NCBI GenBank assembly: GCA_021784975.1 | Contig: JAJYGU010000482.1 | Span: forward strand, 1 to 18,881 | DNA length: 18,881 nucleotides | From: Planctomycetota bacterium | Lineage (GTDB): Bacteria > Planctomycetota > Planctomycetia > Pirellulales > Thermoguttaceae | Reading direction: 5' to 3' | Position numbers and translations under genes: made by a program | Part shown: positions 1 through 7,919 of the stretch, piece after piece | How positions within the stretch are numbered: position 1 is the first letter of the stretch | Layout of the letters: each line of letters begins with the position of its first letter | The notes under the pieces: generated by a model | What the model saw: the letters and a program-made list of their open reading frames with translations, nothing else | Told to the model about the DNA's origin: nothing | Databases searched by the model: none

Positions 1-79
1 GGTGGCAGAGACCGCCAAGCGATCGGGGCTGGAATGGACGCTTCGGCCACGTGGCAGACCGAGGAATCAAGGATAGCTG
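1..79. other. Left-edge stretch with no recognisable gene
   Basis: These bases lie beyond the stop codon of the DUF4838 gene. Short open stretches run through to the window edge on both strands, but none shows a start codon with a ribosome binding site or a recognisable peptide. I cannot say whether it is intergenic DNA or the end of a neighbouring gene. Confidence 0.4.
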
Positions 80-2671
80 TCAAAACGATCCATGTTCTCC
101 AGATTTGGTGGCTGACCTTTTTTTGCCCCCTTTTTGCCCCGGCTGCGCGGTCCAGGGCATCTGATCTTTGCGCATCAGCCAGACCTCGTGCGCGGCCGTG
201 AGCGGCAGACGCTTGGAGGCGCCGGTCAAGGCGATTTCGAGGGAGCCGCCACGGGTAAGCTGGCGCGGCAGCTCGAACTCGGGATAAACGACGTCGCCTC
301 TGGGAATCGCAAATCCCTGGCTAATCACCTTGCCGTTGGCCTTGAGGCATTCCTTCAACTCAATGCCTTCCAGCCTGCGGGCGGCCTCGTTGCCGTGCAC
401 GCCGATCGACAGGCGAACGACGTACTGCGCGGCCGGATCGAGGTGGTCGTACTTGAGCGTCACGCCGCGCGGCTCGAAGAAGGTGTAGGCCAAACTGTAG
501 TGCGAGCGCTTAGCCGGGCCGGCGAAGGGCATGAATCCCCACTGCCACTGGCCGTTGACCAGGTGCTGCGGATCGTTGGGCCAGCCCAGCGCGTCGTAAA
601 AGCCGCCGCGGCCGGGCTCGGCATAGTGCAGCACCATGCGGGCCGTGTTTCGCATCCGCCGGTCATCGCCGCTTGCCAACGCCCGCTGGAGCGTTTGCTT
701 CCACCAACCGACCTCAGTAAGATCGAATTGGTCGACCAGGAACACCACCGGCTCGCGGTAGCCGGCCGCTTGGTTTGCCTCGTCGCCGCGCTGCTTTGCT
801 TCCGCCATCAGCGCCTTCATCGAGTCGCTCGCCAACGGCTGGCCGAGCACCCTCAGGGCCTCGGCCAACTCGCCCGCCGGCTGTTGCGAGCCTTCCGCCC
901 GTTCCAGGCTGGCGGCTGCCTGCCGTTTGAGGGCTTGGCCGCGCTCGAGCAGTTGTTGAATGTACAGATCCATCAGTGCCTTTTCGCTCATCACGCGCCA
1001 GCGCCAATCGATCCGCAGCAGGTTTTCCGGGATCTTTTTTCCCGCCGAGCGGAGCAGTTCCACCGCCTCGGCGATGCCCGGATTGCCGACGACCGGCTTT
1101 TCCAGCGTTTCTTCCATGAGGAAGATGGCTCGGGCGGCTTCGTGCTGGGCGGCGGGCCCGAACCAATAGCGGCAATACTCCTGGGTGAGCGACTGGGCGT
1201 CGAGGTTCGGGTTCCAGAGTTTGCGGTACCAAAACCACTTGTTGAAGTCGTCGTGCATGCCTTCGCTGTAGTGGATGTCGCCGACGGCGTAATGCAGAAT
1301 CTCGTTGGCGACCTTTTGGAAGTTGCGCGGCCGTGCGTTCCAGCTTCGCCGCTGGTAGACGGCGGCCAGGGCCACGTCGGGATGCCGCACGGCGTACTGG
1401 GCCTGCATCCAGTGCGTGATGTCGCTGTAGAGCGCGATCGTCGTCGTCCGCGGCAGCACATGGTGCATGTACTTGAGGTAATTGCCCAGCGGCCCAAAGC
1501 CTTCGTATGCGAACCAGCGCGGATTGACCGGGCCGCGGATGTAGGTCTGCATCTCGTCGGCGCCCGGCCCGTAGCGGATGGCAAACAGCCAACTGGAATC
1601 CTGGCTGTTGAGATAGTCGAAGATCTGCTGGTTGCCGGCATTGTCTAGGTCCTGGTTCGTGGCCAGGATCTTGGTATTGGGGTGATACTTGTGCAGCCGC
1701 TCGGCGATCTCCCGCAGCAGCCGGATGTAGGTGCCGCCCCAGGGCGAGCATTTTTCGCAGCGGCAACCGCCTTCGTCGCCGGAGTTGGTGGTGAAGAAGT
1801 CGTAGTCGGGGGCGTTGCGGAACATCTCGTCGAACGACGCCAGCAGGGCCTTACGGGCCTCGGGAATCGAGGGGCAGACGTACTGCGGCGCATGACCGTC
1901 GTCGGCGGTCCAGGCCTTGGGGAAGCCTCTCGGCATCTCGTTGGCCGTGCGTCCGAAGACGGTCATCATGCCGTAGCTGCGAATGAACTTCGGGTCGCCG
2001 CCAAAGATGTTCGTTCCCAGCAGCATGTAGTCTTCCATCATCTCCAACTGCTCGTCACTGGTGCGCGGACGCAACTTGCCGAACTGGCGGGCACGGCTGC
2101 CCGGCCCGCTCGGCTGGCCGCCGCGCATCCAGAAGGCCGGCTTGTCGCGAAGATCGAGGGCCGGCACGACGAGCTTTTCGGGCAGAAAGGTCATGGCCCG
2201 CAGCGCCGCCCCCACGCCGTAGATCGCTGCCCGCGGATCGCTGCCCGCAATCACCACGCAGGGCTTTCCGCCGCTTAGGCCCGACTTGACCACAAAGCTT
2301 TCGGGATGGATCCGGGTGGAATTGGGGAGCGTAGGCAGTTGCGTGTCAAGTTCCTGCATGAGCTGCCGGGCGCGGCGGTTGCCTTGCGGCGAGCCCACCA
2401 CAAAAACCAGCTCGGCGTCGGCGAGGATCTCGGCGAGCTTCGCATCGGACTCAACCGCGCTCTGCAGCGCCACCTGGCTCCGCTTGAGGATCCGACTGGC
2501 GAGGATCTTGGCCGCCTTGAGCTCGGGCTCAGGGCTGTTTTTGCCGGTCACGATGGCGACGCGGCCCACCGTCCAACTAGCGGGGTCCGCGGCGGCGACC
2601 GTGCAGACGCCGATCACCAGCAGCCCGGCCGTCAGCCGCGCTTTGCAAGGGCGAGATAGAGGTGTAAACAC
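80..2671 (-). CDS. Secreted DUF4838 / glycoside-hydrolase-like protein
   Basis: An exported protein of 863 residues, probably acting on carbohydrate outside the cytoplasm; the substrate is unknown. Residues 1-28 form a signal peptide: a basic start, the hydrophobic stretch AGLLVIGVCTVAAA, then DP. Residues about 30-170 resemble the alpha/beta N-terminal domain found before GH67/GH20-type barrels, including SDPRAAIYGVGAALR. Residues about 180-560 look like the barrel domain of DUF4838, with GDEGGCRCEKC at 298-308. The GDE recalls the catalytic Asp-Glu pair of GH20, but that comparison is by eye only. The C-terminus is probably a beta-sandwich followed by a Lys/Gly-rich tail. I chose the GTG at 2671 because AGGAG lies 6 nt upstream and the signal peptide follows at once. 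A longer reading to 2929 would run through a repeat and into the upstream gene. The gene follows the ceramidase-like gene on the same strand, so the two may be co-transcribed. Confidence 0.8.
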   Translation of the reverse strand: MFTPLSRPCKARLTAGLLVIGVCTVAAADPASWTVGRVAIVTGKNSPEPELKAAKILASRILKRSQVALQSAVESDAKLAEILADAELVFVVGSPQGNRRARQLMQELDTQLPTLPNSTRIHPESFVVKSGLSGGKPCVVIAGSDPRAAIYGVGAALRAMTFLPEKLVVPALDLRDKPAFWMRGGQPSGPGSRARQFGKLRPRTSDEQLEMMEDYMLLGTNIFGGDPKFIRSYGMMTVFGRTANEMPRGFPKAWTADDGHAPQYVCPSIPEARKALLASFDEMFRNAPDYDFFTTNSGDEGGCRCEKCSPWGGTYIRLLREIAERLHKYHPNTKILATNQDLDNAGNQQIFDYLNSQDSSWLFAIRYGPGADEMQTYIRGPVNPRWFAYEGFGPLGNYLKYMHHVLPRTTTIALYSDITHWMQAQYAVRHPDVALAAVYQRRSWNARPRNFQKVANEILHYAVGDIHYSEGMHDDFNKWFWYRKLWNPNLDAQSLTQEYCRYWFGPAAQHEAARAIFLMEETLEKPVVGNPGIAEAVELLRSAGKKIPENLLRIDWRWRVMSEKALMDLYIQQLLERGQALKRQAAASLERAEGSQQPAGELAEALRVLGQPLASDSMKALMAEAKQRGDEANQAAGYREPVVFLVDQFDLTEVGWWKQTLQRALASGDDRRMRNTARMVLHYAEPGRGGFYDALGWPNDPQHLVNGQWQWGFMPFAGPAKRSHYSLAYTFFEPRGVTLKYDHLDPAAQYVVRLSIGVHGNEAARRLEGIELKECLKANGKVISQGFAIPRGDVVYPEFELPRQLTRGGSLEIALTGASKRLPLTAAHEVWLMRKDQMPWTAQPGQKGGKKRSATKSGEHGSF

Positions 2672-2677
2672 GGGGGG

Positions 2678-2682
2678 CTCCT
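2678..2682 (-). promoter_or_regulatory. Ribosome binding site deciding the GTG start of the DUF4838 gene
   Basis: On the minus strand the sequence reads AGGAG, then six C, then GTG. This is the best Shine-Dalgarno match near the 5' end and sits directly before a good signal peptide, so it fixes the start at 2671. Confidence 0.7.
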
Positions 2683-2728
2683 GGTACCGGCCTGTACCGA
2701 TTTCTGTGTCAGGCGGCTGATCCAAGGA

Positions 2729-2786
2729 GGACAGTCCCATTTTTGGGGCGTCCTGCCACAAAAATCGGGACAGTCCCCTTGTGCGG
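2729..2786. repeat. Long palindromic GGGACAGTCCC element, intergenic copy
   Basis: Two arms, 2729-2750 and 2755-2778, are imperfect inverted repeats of each other. Each carries a GGACAGTCCC core, an AT-rich ATTTTTG or AAAAATC step and a GGGGCG or GCCAC inner end. The loop is only 4 nt, and a short GTGCGG tail follows. It occupies about half of the 119-nt gap between the ceramidase-like stop and the DUF4838 start. Read on the minus strand it would encode GLSRFLWQDAPKMGLS. That is nearly the peptide encoded by the copy inside the BY-kinase-like gene, which shows that the two are the same element. Confidence 0.75.
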
Positions 2787-2790
2787 ATCG

Positions 2791-4083
2791 CTACCGCTTG
2801 GCCGCGGGCAGGGTTTGCGGCTTGGGGCAGCAATTGACCAGCCGCAGGGCTGCATCGATCAGGACTTCGCCGGTCTGCTCGCCCAGCGAAGTCCGCGAAA
2901 TGTACTCGTAGCGTTTGAAACTCCCCCAATCGACCTTGGTCAGGATGTAGCCGAAGGCGTCGTTGGTCAGGCCGAACAAGAGGTTGTTCTGGCCGTGCAT
3001 CTTGCGCTTCAGATAGAAGCCGATATTCGGCAGGGCCTCGCCGGGAATGGTAATGATCTGGGCATTGCCGAGGTTGACGAGGTTCATCGTGGTTTCAATT
3101 TGGTTTCCTTTGTGCTTCACCTGGGACAGTAGCGGAGAGACCTTGATCAGTCCCCGCATCAACGGCGAATCGACCGGGAAGGTGACCTTCTCGGCAGCGC
3201 AGAACAGGGTTGGATTCGCCTGGACTGGGGCGTCGGCCACGATCCGCAGGGCCTCGTCGGCCAGCAGGTGCCCGATCCGCAGACACTCGTCCCAGGTGCG
3301 GAGGTCCGGGCCGCCGGCCGGATCACGGTTGTCGGCGGTCACCATCCCGCCTTGGGCGCTATTGACGAAGATGGCCGTCCCGCCGCCCCGCTCGGTAATT
3401 CGCTGGTAGAGCGGGCCGCAGAGGTCGGGGCTCAGGATTCCCTCCTTGTTGCCTAGAATCTCGGGATGGATGGCGTAGTTGACCAACGTGCAAAACGGCT
3501 TGCCGTCCTCTCCGATACACTGGATGACCGAGCACCGCGGATCGTAGAGCTGCGGGGCGTAGTAGTTGAAAGCGATCTTCCCCTTCGCCTCGCCGGTGGC
3601 GATCTTGATCCGGGCGGGCCGCTCGGTTTCGACGGCCTCGTGGATGGCTTCGGCCATCTTGGCGCAGACGCTTTCCAGGTAGGGCAAGTTGCCGCCGGTC
3701 TTGCCGTTCTTATCGGGAAAGCCGTAGCAGTCCGGGGCGCTGTGGGTGTGGGTGGCGGCGATCAGGATGTTTTGAGGCGGGATTTCCTTCACCCGGCTGC
3801 GGACCCGGTTGCCCAAGACCGAGGGAAAACCGAGGAAATCGCCGGCCACAATGGCCACCCGGACGCGGCCGCTGTCCAACACCAAGGCCCGCACCGTCAA
3901 GTCTCCCTGTTTCTTTGTGGCGGGCACGGAGGGACCCGTGCCTCCGGACAACGGCAGCAAGGGGTCGGGCGTTACGACCCGGGTGGCGCAGCCCGCCTTG
4001 AACTCGGCCCGGGCCGTCGGTAGCCAACTTATGGCTAACCAACTGATGCTCAAAACAATCGCGCCCAACACGGTTCGTCTCAT
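2791..4083 (-). CDS. Secreted neutral-ceramidase-like hydrolase
   Basis: An exported protein of 430 residues related to the N-terminal catalytic domain of neutral/alkaline non-lysosomal ceramidases, which are zinc amidases. Residues 1-26 form a signal peptide ending in TARA. Candidate zinc ligands are the histidines of ATHTHSAPDCYG (H112 and H114), H206 in NYAIHPEILG, E349 in IPGEALPNIG and Y379 in NDAFGYI. In true ceramidases the catalytic serine sits in a GDxSPN motif. The matching segment here reads NSAQGGMVTADN, with no clear serine equivalent, so ceramide hydrolysis cannot be assumed. The family's C-terminal Ig-like domain is also absent. I chose the ATG at 4083 because AGGAG lies 7 nt upstream and the signal peptide starts there; an upstream in-frame ATG at 4137 has neither. 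It is the first gene of a probable pair with the DUF4838 gene. Confidence 0.85.
   Translation of the reverse strand: MRRTVLGAIVLSISWLAISWLPTARAEFKAGCATRVVTPDPLLPLSGGTGPSVPATKKQGDLTVRALVLDSGRVRVAIVAGDFLGFPSVLGNRVRSRVKEIPPQNILIAATHTHSAPDCYGFPDKNGKTGGNLPYLESVCAKMAEAIHEAVETERPARIKIATGEAKGKIAFNYYAPQLYDPRCSVIQCIGEDGKPFCTLVNYAIHPEILGNKEGILSPDLCGPLYQRITERGGGTAIFVNSAQGGMVTADNRDPAGGPDLRTWDECLRIGHLLADEALRIVADAPVQANPTLFCAAEKVTFPVDSPLMRGLIKVSPLLSQVKHKGNQIETTMNLVNLGNAQIITIPGEALPNIGFYLKRKMHGQNNLLFGLTNDAFGYILTKVDWGSFKRYEYISRTSLGEQTGEVLIDAALRLVNCCPKPQTLPAAKR
3923..3942. repeat. Perfect-armed palindrome inside the ceramidase-like gene
   Basis: GGCACGG and CCGTGCC flank a 6-nt loop. On the coding strand the region encodes GGTGPSVPATKK, between the N-terminal strand and the first conserved core of the hydrolase. 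A very similar 15-nt stretch also encodes GPSVP in the unrelated hydrolase near 15710-15725. It may be a second small repeat family or a coincidence of GC-rich coding sequence. Confidence 0.35.
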
Positions 4084-4329
4084 GGTCCTGCTCCTGTAGC
4101 GATGGCTGGAAGAAATTGGGGTTGCCGTTTCGCTCATTATCTGCGGCCAAGCGGCGATTCGCCAGTCGAGTCGGCGGAATCTTTGAGATCCGGGAGATTC
4201 GCCCCCCCCTCGGACGGGCTTCTTGTTGATTTATTGCAAGGGAGACTTGCGGCGGCGGTCTCCCATCGAGTAGGCTTGGTGCATGACGTTTCTCTCTCCC
4301 CAACTCTCTTGTTTTCGTGAGGTGATGCG
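4084..4329. other. Divergent intergenic region with a hairpin upstream of the duplicated-domain gene
   Basis: This 246-nt gap separates the divergent ceramidase-like and duplicated-domain genes, so it should hold promoters for both. I see no convincing -35/-10 pair. A perfect 7-bp inverted repeat, GGGAGAC at 4240-4246 and GTCTCCC at 4258-4264, lies about 65 nt before the plus-strand start and could fold in the leader RNA. The start codon at 4330 is preceded by GAGGTGA. Confidence 0.4.
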
Positions 4330-5106
4330 ATGAGACAGCTTTTGGTAGCGGGACTTTTCGTAACCTTCTTCGGCGCCGCCGTTGCCCTGGCCGCCGACAA
4401 GCCGAACCCGAGCGGCACCTGGAAACTCACGGTCGATATCAACGGTTCGCCCACCGAGTTCACCCTCAAGTTGAACGCGGACGGCAAAAAGCTGACCGGC
4501 AGTCTCATCAACGAGGACGGAAAGGCGACTGCACTGAAGGACGTCAAGTTCAAGAATGGGGCCCTCTCCTTCACGGTGATTCGCGATCAAGATGGGGAAA
4601 AGATGTCCATCAAGAATACCGCCAAGCTCGCCGGCGACACCATGAAGGGCAAGGCCGAGGCCAACATCGATGGCGACGCCCAGACGTTCCCTTGGGAGGG
4701 CAAGCGGCTGGTGACGGCCAAGCCGGCCGCTAAGACAGTGGCCGCCAAACAGGGCGGCGCGGCCCTGAAGCCGGCCGGCGCCTGGGCGCTGTCGGTCGAC
4801 GTCAACGGTTCACCCTACGAGTTTACGCTCAAGTTGAAGGGTGACGCCCAGAAACTCAGCGGCTGCCTCGTCGGCGACGACGGCAAGGAGAACCCGCTGC
4901 AGACGGTCAGCTATAAGGACGGCACCCTGTTGTTCACGGTGATTCGCGACCAGGACGGCGAGAAGATGCCGGTCAAATGCAGCGGCAAGCTCACCGGCAA
5001 CACCATCAAGGGCAAGGCCGAGGCCACCATCGATGGCGACGCTCAGACGTTCCCCTGGGAGGCCAAGCGGGTGGTCGAGAAGCCGGCCGCCAAATCCGCC
5101 AAGTAA
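4330..5106 (+). CDS. Secreted protein with two copies of a beta-rich domain
   Basis: An exported protein of 258 residues and unknown function. Residues 1-21 form a signal peptide ending in ALA. Two copies of one domain follow, at about 28-125 and 149-246. They align without gaps, and by my count 64 of 98 positions are identical. Each copy contains GTWKLTVDINGSP or GAWALSVDVNGSP, then EFTLKL, FTVIRDQDGEKM, KGKAEA and IDGDAQTFPWE. The alternating pattern suggests a small beta-barrel, lipocalin-like fold; I recall similar domains in planctomycete and acidobacterial exported proteins, usually as single copies. An Ala/Lys-rich linker joins the copies and a similar tail ends the protein. GAGGTGA lies just upstream of the ATG. 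The gene converges, with a 5-nt gap, on the small basic protein gene. Confidence 0.8.
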   Translation: MRQLLVAGLFVTFFGAAVALAADKPNPSGTWKLTVDINGSPTEFTLKLNADGKKLTGSLINEDGKATALKDVKFKNGALSFTVIRDQDGEKMSIKNTAKLAGDTMKGKAEANIDGDAQTFPWEGKRLVTAKPAAKTVAAKQGGAALKPAGAWALSVDVNGSPYEFTLKLKGDAQKLSGCLVGDDGKENPLQTVSYKDGTLLFTVIRDQDGEKMPVKCSGKLTGNTIKGKAEATIDGDAQTFPWEAKRVVEKPAAKSAK

Positions 5107-5111
5107 CGTTG

Positions 5112-5588
<477 letters not shown>

Positions 5589-5596
5589 GGTTCGAT

Positions 5597-5601
5597 CCTC
5601 C
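5597..5601 (-). promoter_or_regulatory. Ribosome binding site supporting a TTG start
   Basis: On the minus strand GGAGG is followed by eight bases and then TTG at 5588. This is the reason for preferring a rare start codon over the ATG at 5567. Confidence 0.6.
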
Positions 5602-5847
5602 GCGATTACAGGTTTGGGAGTGTCCGGTAATGTAGGAAGGATACATCATGGTTGCCAAAAGTCACCCAAAAATCGCCTGGGAAATATGCGGCGCGTACGA
5701 AAGAGCCTCGGGTCGAAAAGGAAATCCGGCCTCGCCCGGATGTGCCGAAGGTAACGCCCTAGATGGCATCCCCACGCCGTCCGTGGTAAACTGACTCAGT
5801 TCCCCAAAAGGAGTGAATCGTCCATCATTTCTGGGGCCTGGGCGACC

Positions 5848-7692
5848 ATGGAAATCGAACGGCTGGGACCGTACCAGATTGTCGGCAAGCTCGGCCGCGG
5901 CGGTATGGGGACCGTCTACGAGGCCGTGCATCGGGAGACCGGCGAGCCGGCGGCGGTCAAACTGCTCTCCGGCGAGCTGGCCCAGGAGGCCGCCTTTCGC
6001 AGCCGCTTCGAGGCCGAGATCGAGACCCTGCGGAAGCTCAACCACCCGAATATCGTCCGCCTGTTCGGCTTTGGCGAGCAAGAGGGCCAACTCTTCTACG
6101 CCATGGAGTTGGTCGACGGCAACAGCCTGGAGGAGGAATTGCGGCGCGGTCGCCGTTTCACTTGGGACGAAGTCGCCAAGATCGGCGCCACCACCTGCCA
6201 GGCCCTCCGCCACGCCCACGACCGCGGCATCATCCATCGCGATCTCAAGCCCGGCAATCTCCTGCTGGCTACCGACGGCCGCCTCAAGCTCTCCGATTTC
6301 GGCATCGCCCGGCTCTTTGGCTCCAGCGGCCTGACCAGCGCGGGCAGCGTGCTGGGGACGGCCGAGTACATGGCCCCCGAGCAGGCCGAGGGGCGGCCGG
6401 TCGATCATCGCGCCGATCTCTATAGTCTCGGCGTGATGATGTACGTGCTGTTGGCGCATCGGCCGCTCTTTCAGGGCAAGTCGTTGCCGGAAATCCTGCA
6501 CAAGCAGCGTTACGACAAGCCCGCGCCGGTCCGCCGCTATGCCCCTGACACGCCGGAAGAATTGGAGCTGCTGCTGGCACAATTGTTGGAAAAGGACCCC
6601 AACGACCGCGTCCCGAACGCCAGCGTGCTGGGGCGGCGGTTTGAAGCCATGCTCCAGGCGCTCTCGCTCCGCTTGAAAACCTTGGAGCCTGAAAGCGAAT
6701 CGCCGCCTGGTCCCGCGCTGCCGCCCACCAGCCCGTCCACACCGCCGGCACAACCGCCTGCCGACGACGCAAACACCGAGACCCAAATCGTCGATCCGTC
6801 CGGGATCGACCTGTCGGTGCCGCCCGGAGCAGTGTCGCCGCCGCTGTCTCCGCTGGAGACGACGATGGCGGCCACCAGTCTGCCCGGCAACCTGACCCAG
6901 AAGGCGAGTCCGGAAGTCGCCCGCGAACGCTTTACGACGGTGGCCGAGGAGGAGTTGGATGCGGTGGAGGAAGAGCCCCAGCCGAGCACCTGGTGGCAGA
7001 CCGGGGCCTTGGTGTTGTCGCTGATTTCGGTGGCGGCCCTCATTTGGTGGTTCCTCCAGCCGCCCAGTGCCGATGCGCTCTATCAGAAGATCATGGCCCA
7101 CGCGCCCGAGGGCATCACCGACACGATCCTTGCCGCCGACGTCGACAGTGTGGAATCGCTGATTCAGGACTTCCTCGCCCGCTACTCGGATGACCGTCGG
7201 GCCGGCCGGCTTCGCGAGTATCAGAAGGACATCGAATTGTACCGCTTGGATCGCTGGCTCGATCGTATCGCCCACCACTTTGCCGGTAGCGAGAATCTCC
7301 TGCCGATCCAACAGGATTACGTGGAGGCGATTCGCTACCTCGAATTGGAGCCGGAATGGGGAGCGGCCCGCCTGCAGGCGTTGATCGACCTGTACGGTCG
7401 CAAGGCGGACGACTCCGGTCCCACCGGCCGATGTCTGACGCTGGCTCGCCGACGGCTCGCCACCGTCCGCCAGGAAACCGACCAGTATTCGCAAGATCAG
7501 TTGACGATGCTTCAAGAGCGGCTGGCCGACGCCGATAAGTTGCGGGCGACCAATCCGAAGGCGGCCGCATCGGTGTACCGCGCCGTGCTGGAACTGTATG
7601 ATAGGAAGTCTTGGGCAGCCGAGGCCGTCCGTCACGCTCGCGAAGCCCTAGCCCACCCGTCAACTACTGGAAAATCCGCCCAGCCGCGCTGA
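5848..7692 (+). CDS. Membrane-anchored Hanks-type Ser/Thr protein kinase
   Basis: A 614-residue signalling kinase. Residues 9-270 form a complete PknB-like catalytic domain: glycine loop GRGGMG at 16-21, ATP-anchoring K38 in AAVKLL, catalytic HRDLKPGN at 130-137, magnesium-binding DFG at 150-152, and APE at 176-178. All key residues are present, so it should be active. A Pro-rich juxtamembrane linker (about 280-382) leads to one membrane segment at about 384-403. The last 210 residues, outside the cytoplasmic membrane, are helical and rich in charged residues, without the PASTA repeats of PknB. They may form a sensor or TPR-like scaffold. The start is not certain: the ATG at 5848 has only a weak site, while a strong AAAAGGAG lies at 5806-5813, too far upstream and closer to in-frame ATC/ATT codons. 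No partner gene, such as a phosphatase or FHA protein, is adjacent. Confidence 0.9.
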   Translation: MEIERLGPYQIVGKLGRGGMGTVYEAVHRETGEPAAVKLLSGELAQEAAFRSRFEAEIETLRKLNHPNIVRLFGFGEQEGQLFYAMELVDGNSLEEELRRGRRFTWDEVAKIGATTCQALRHAHDRGIIHRDLKPGNLLLATDGRLKLSDFGIARLFGSSGLTSAGSVLGTAEYMAPEQAEGRPVDHRADLYSLGVMMYVLLAHRPLFQGKSLPEILHKQRYDKPAPVRRYAPDTPEELELLLAQLLEKDPNDRVPNASVLGRRFEAMLQALSLRLKTLEPESESPPGPALPPTSPSTPPAQPPADDANTETQIVDPSGIDLSVPPGAVSPPLSPLETTMAATSLPGNLTQKASPEVARERFTTVAEEELDAVEEEPQPSTWWQTGALVLSLISVAALIWWFLQPPSADALYQKIMAHAPEGITDTILAADVDSVESLIQDFLARYSDDRRAGRLREYQKDIELYRLDRWLDRIAHHFAGSENLLPIQQDYVEAIRYLELEPEWGAARLQALIDLYGRKADDSGPTGRCLTLARRRLATVRQETDQYSQDQLTMLQERLADADKLRATNPKAAASVYRAVLELYDRKSWAAEAVRHAREALAHPSTTGKSAQPR

Positions 7693-7919
7693 GCCGCCGC
7701 GTCAGAATGAGCTGACGATCCTAGCTAGCCAGGAATTCGAAATCCCAAGCTCCAAATCCCAAACAAGCTCAAGCCTCCAATTTCGAAATGCCGCAAACGG
7801 CGGCTTCCTTTGAGCATTCGAGCTCTAAATTTGTTCGGGACTTGGTGCTGCGGGTTTGCGATTGAAAACCTGACCAACTTGTTTTGACGCGGACCCTAAA
7901 GGACCGTCAAAGGAGGACC
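7693..7919. other. Intergenic region with a hairpin and an AT-rich oligomer repeat
   Basis: This 227-nt gap lies between the kinase and hemB. CGTCAG at 7700-7705 and CTGACG at 7712-7717 form a 6-bp stem with a 6-nt loop 8 nt after the kinase stop, without a following T-tract, so it is at best a weak terminator. Positions 7731-7795 hold low-GC repeated words (TTCGAAAT twice, and two near-identical copies of AATCCCAA), strikingly unlike the GC-rich surroundings. The hemB promoter must lie in the rest, but I cannot place it. Confidence 0.45.
7731..7795. repeat. AT-rich degenerate oligomer repeat
   Basis: Short words recur with small changes: TTCGAAATCCCAA, CTCCAAATCCCAAACAA, AGCTCAAGCCTCCAA and TTTCGAAATG. 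The composition drops well below that of the flanking genes. Similar word-like repeats occur between genes in several planctomycete genomes as I remember them; this is not a CRISPR array, because no unit repeats with constant spacing. Confidence 0.5.

Noticed and set aside
134..1648. Long open frame on the plus strand (504 codons)
   Set aside because: It is antisense to the DUF4838 gene, has no ribosome binding site or recognisable domain, and long antisense frames are expected in GC-rich DNA.
2672..2929. Longer N-terminus for the DUF4838 protein
   Set aside because: It would translate the palindromic repeat and overlap the end of the ceramidase-like gene. The GTG at 2671 has AGGAG and leads straight into a signal peptide.
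7731..7795. CRISPR array
   Set aside because: The recurring words differ in length and spacing, no unit is constant, and no cas gene is nearby.
7884..7919. Earlier TTG start for hemB
   Set aside because: The ATG at 7920 has AAAGGAGG before it and gives the usual family N-terminus; the TTG has no comparable site.
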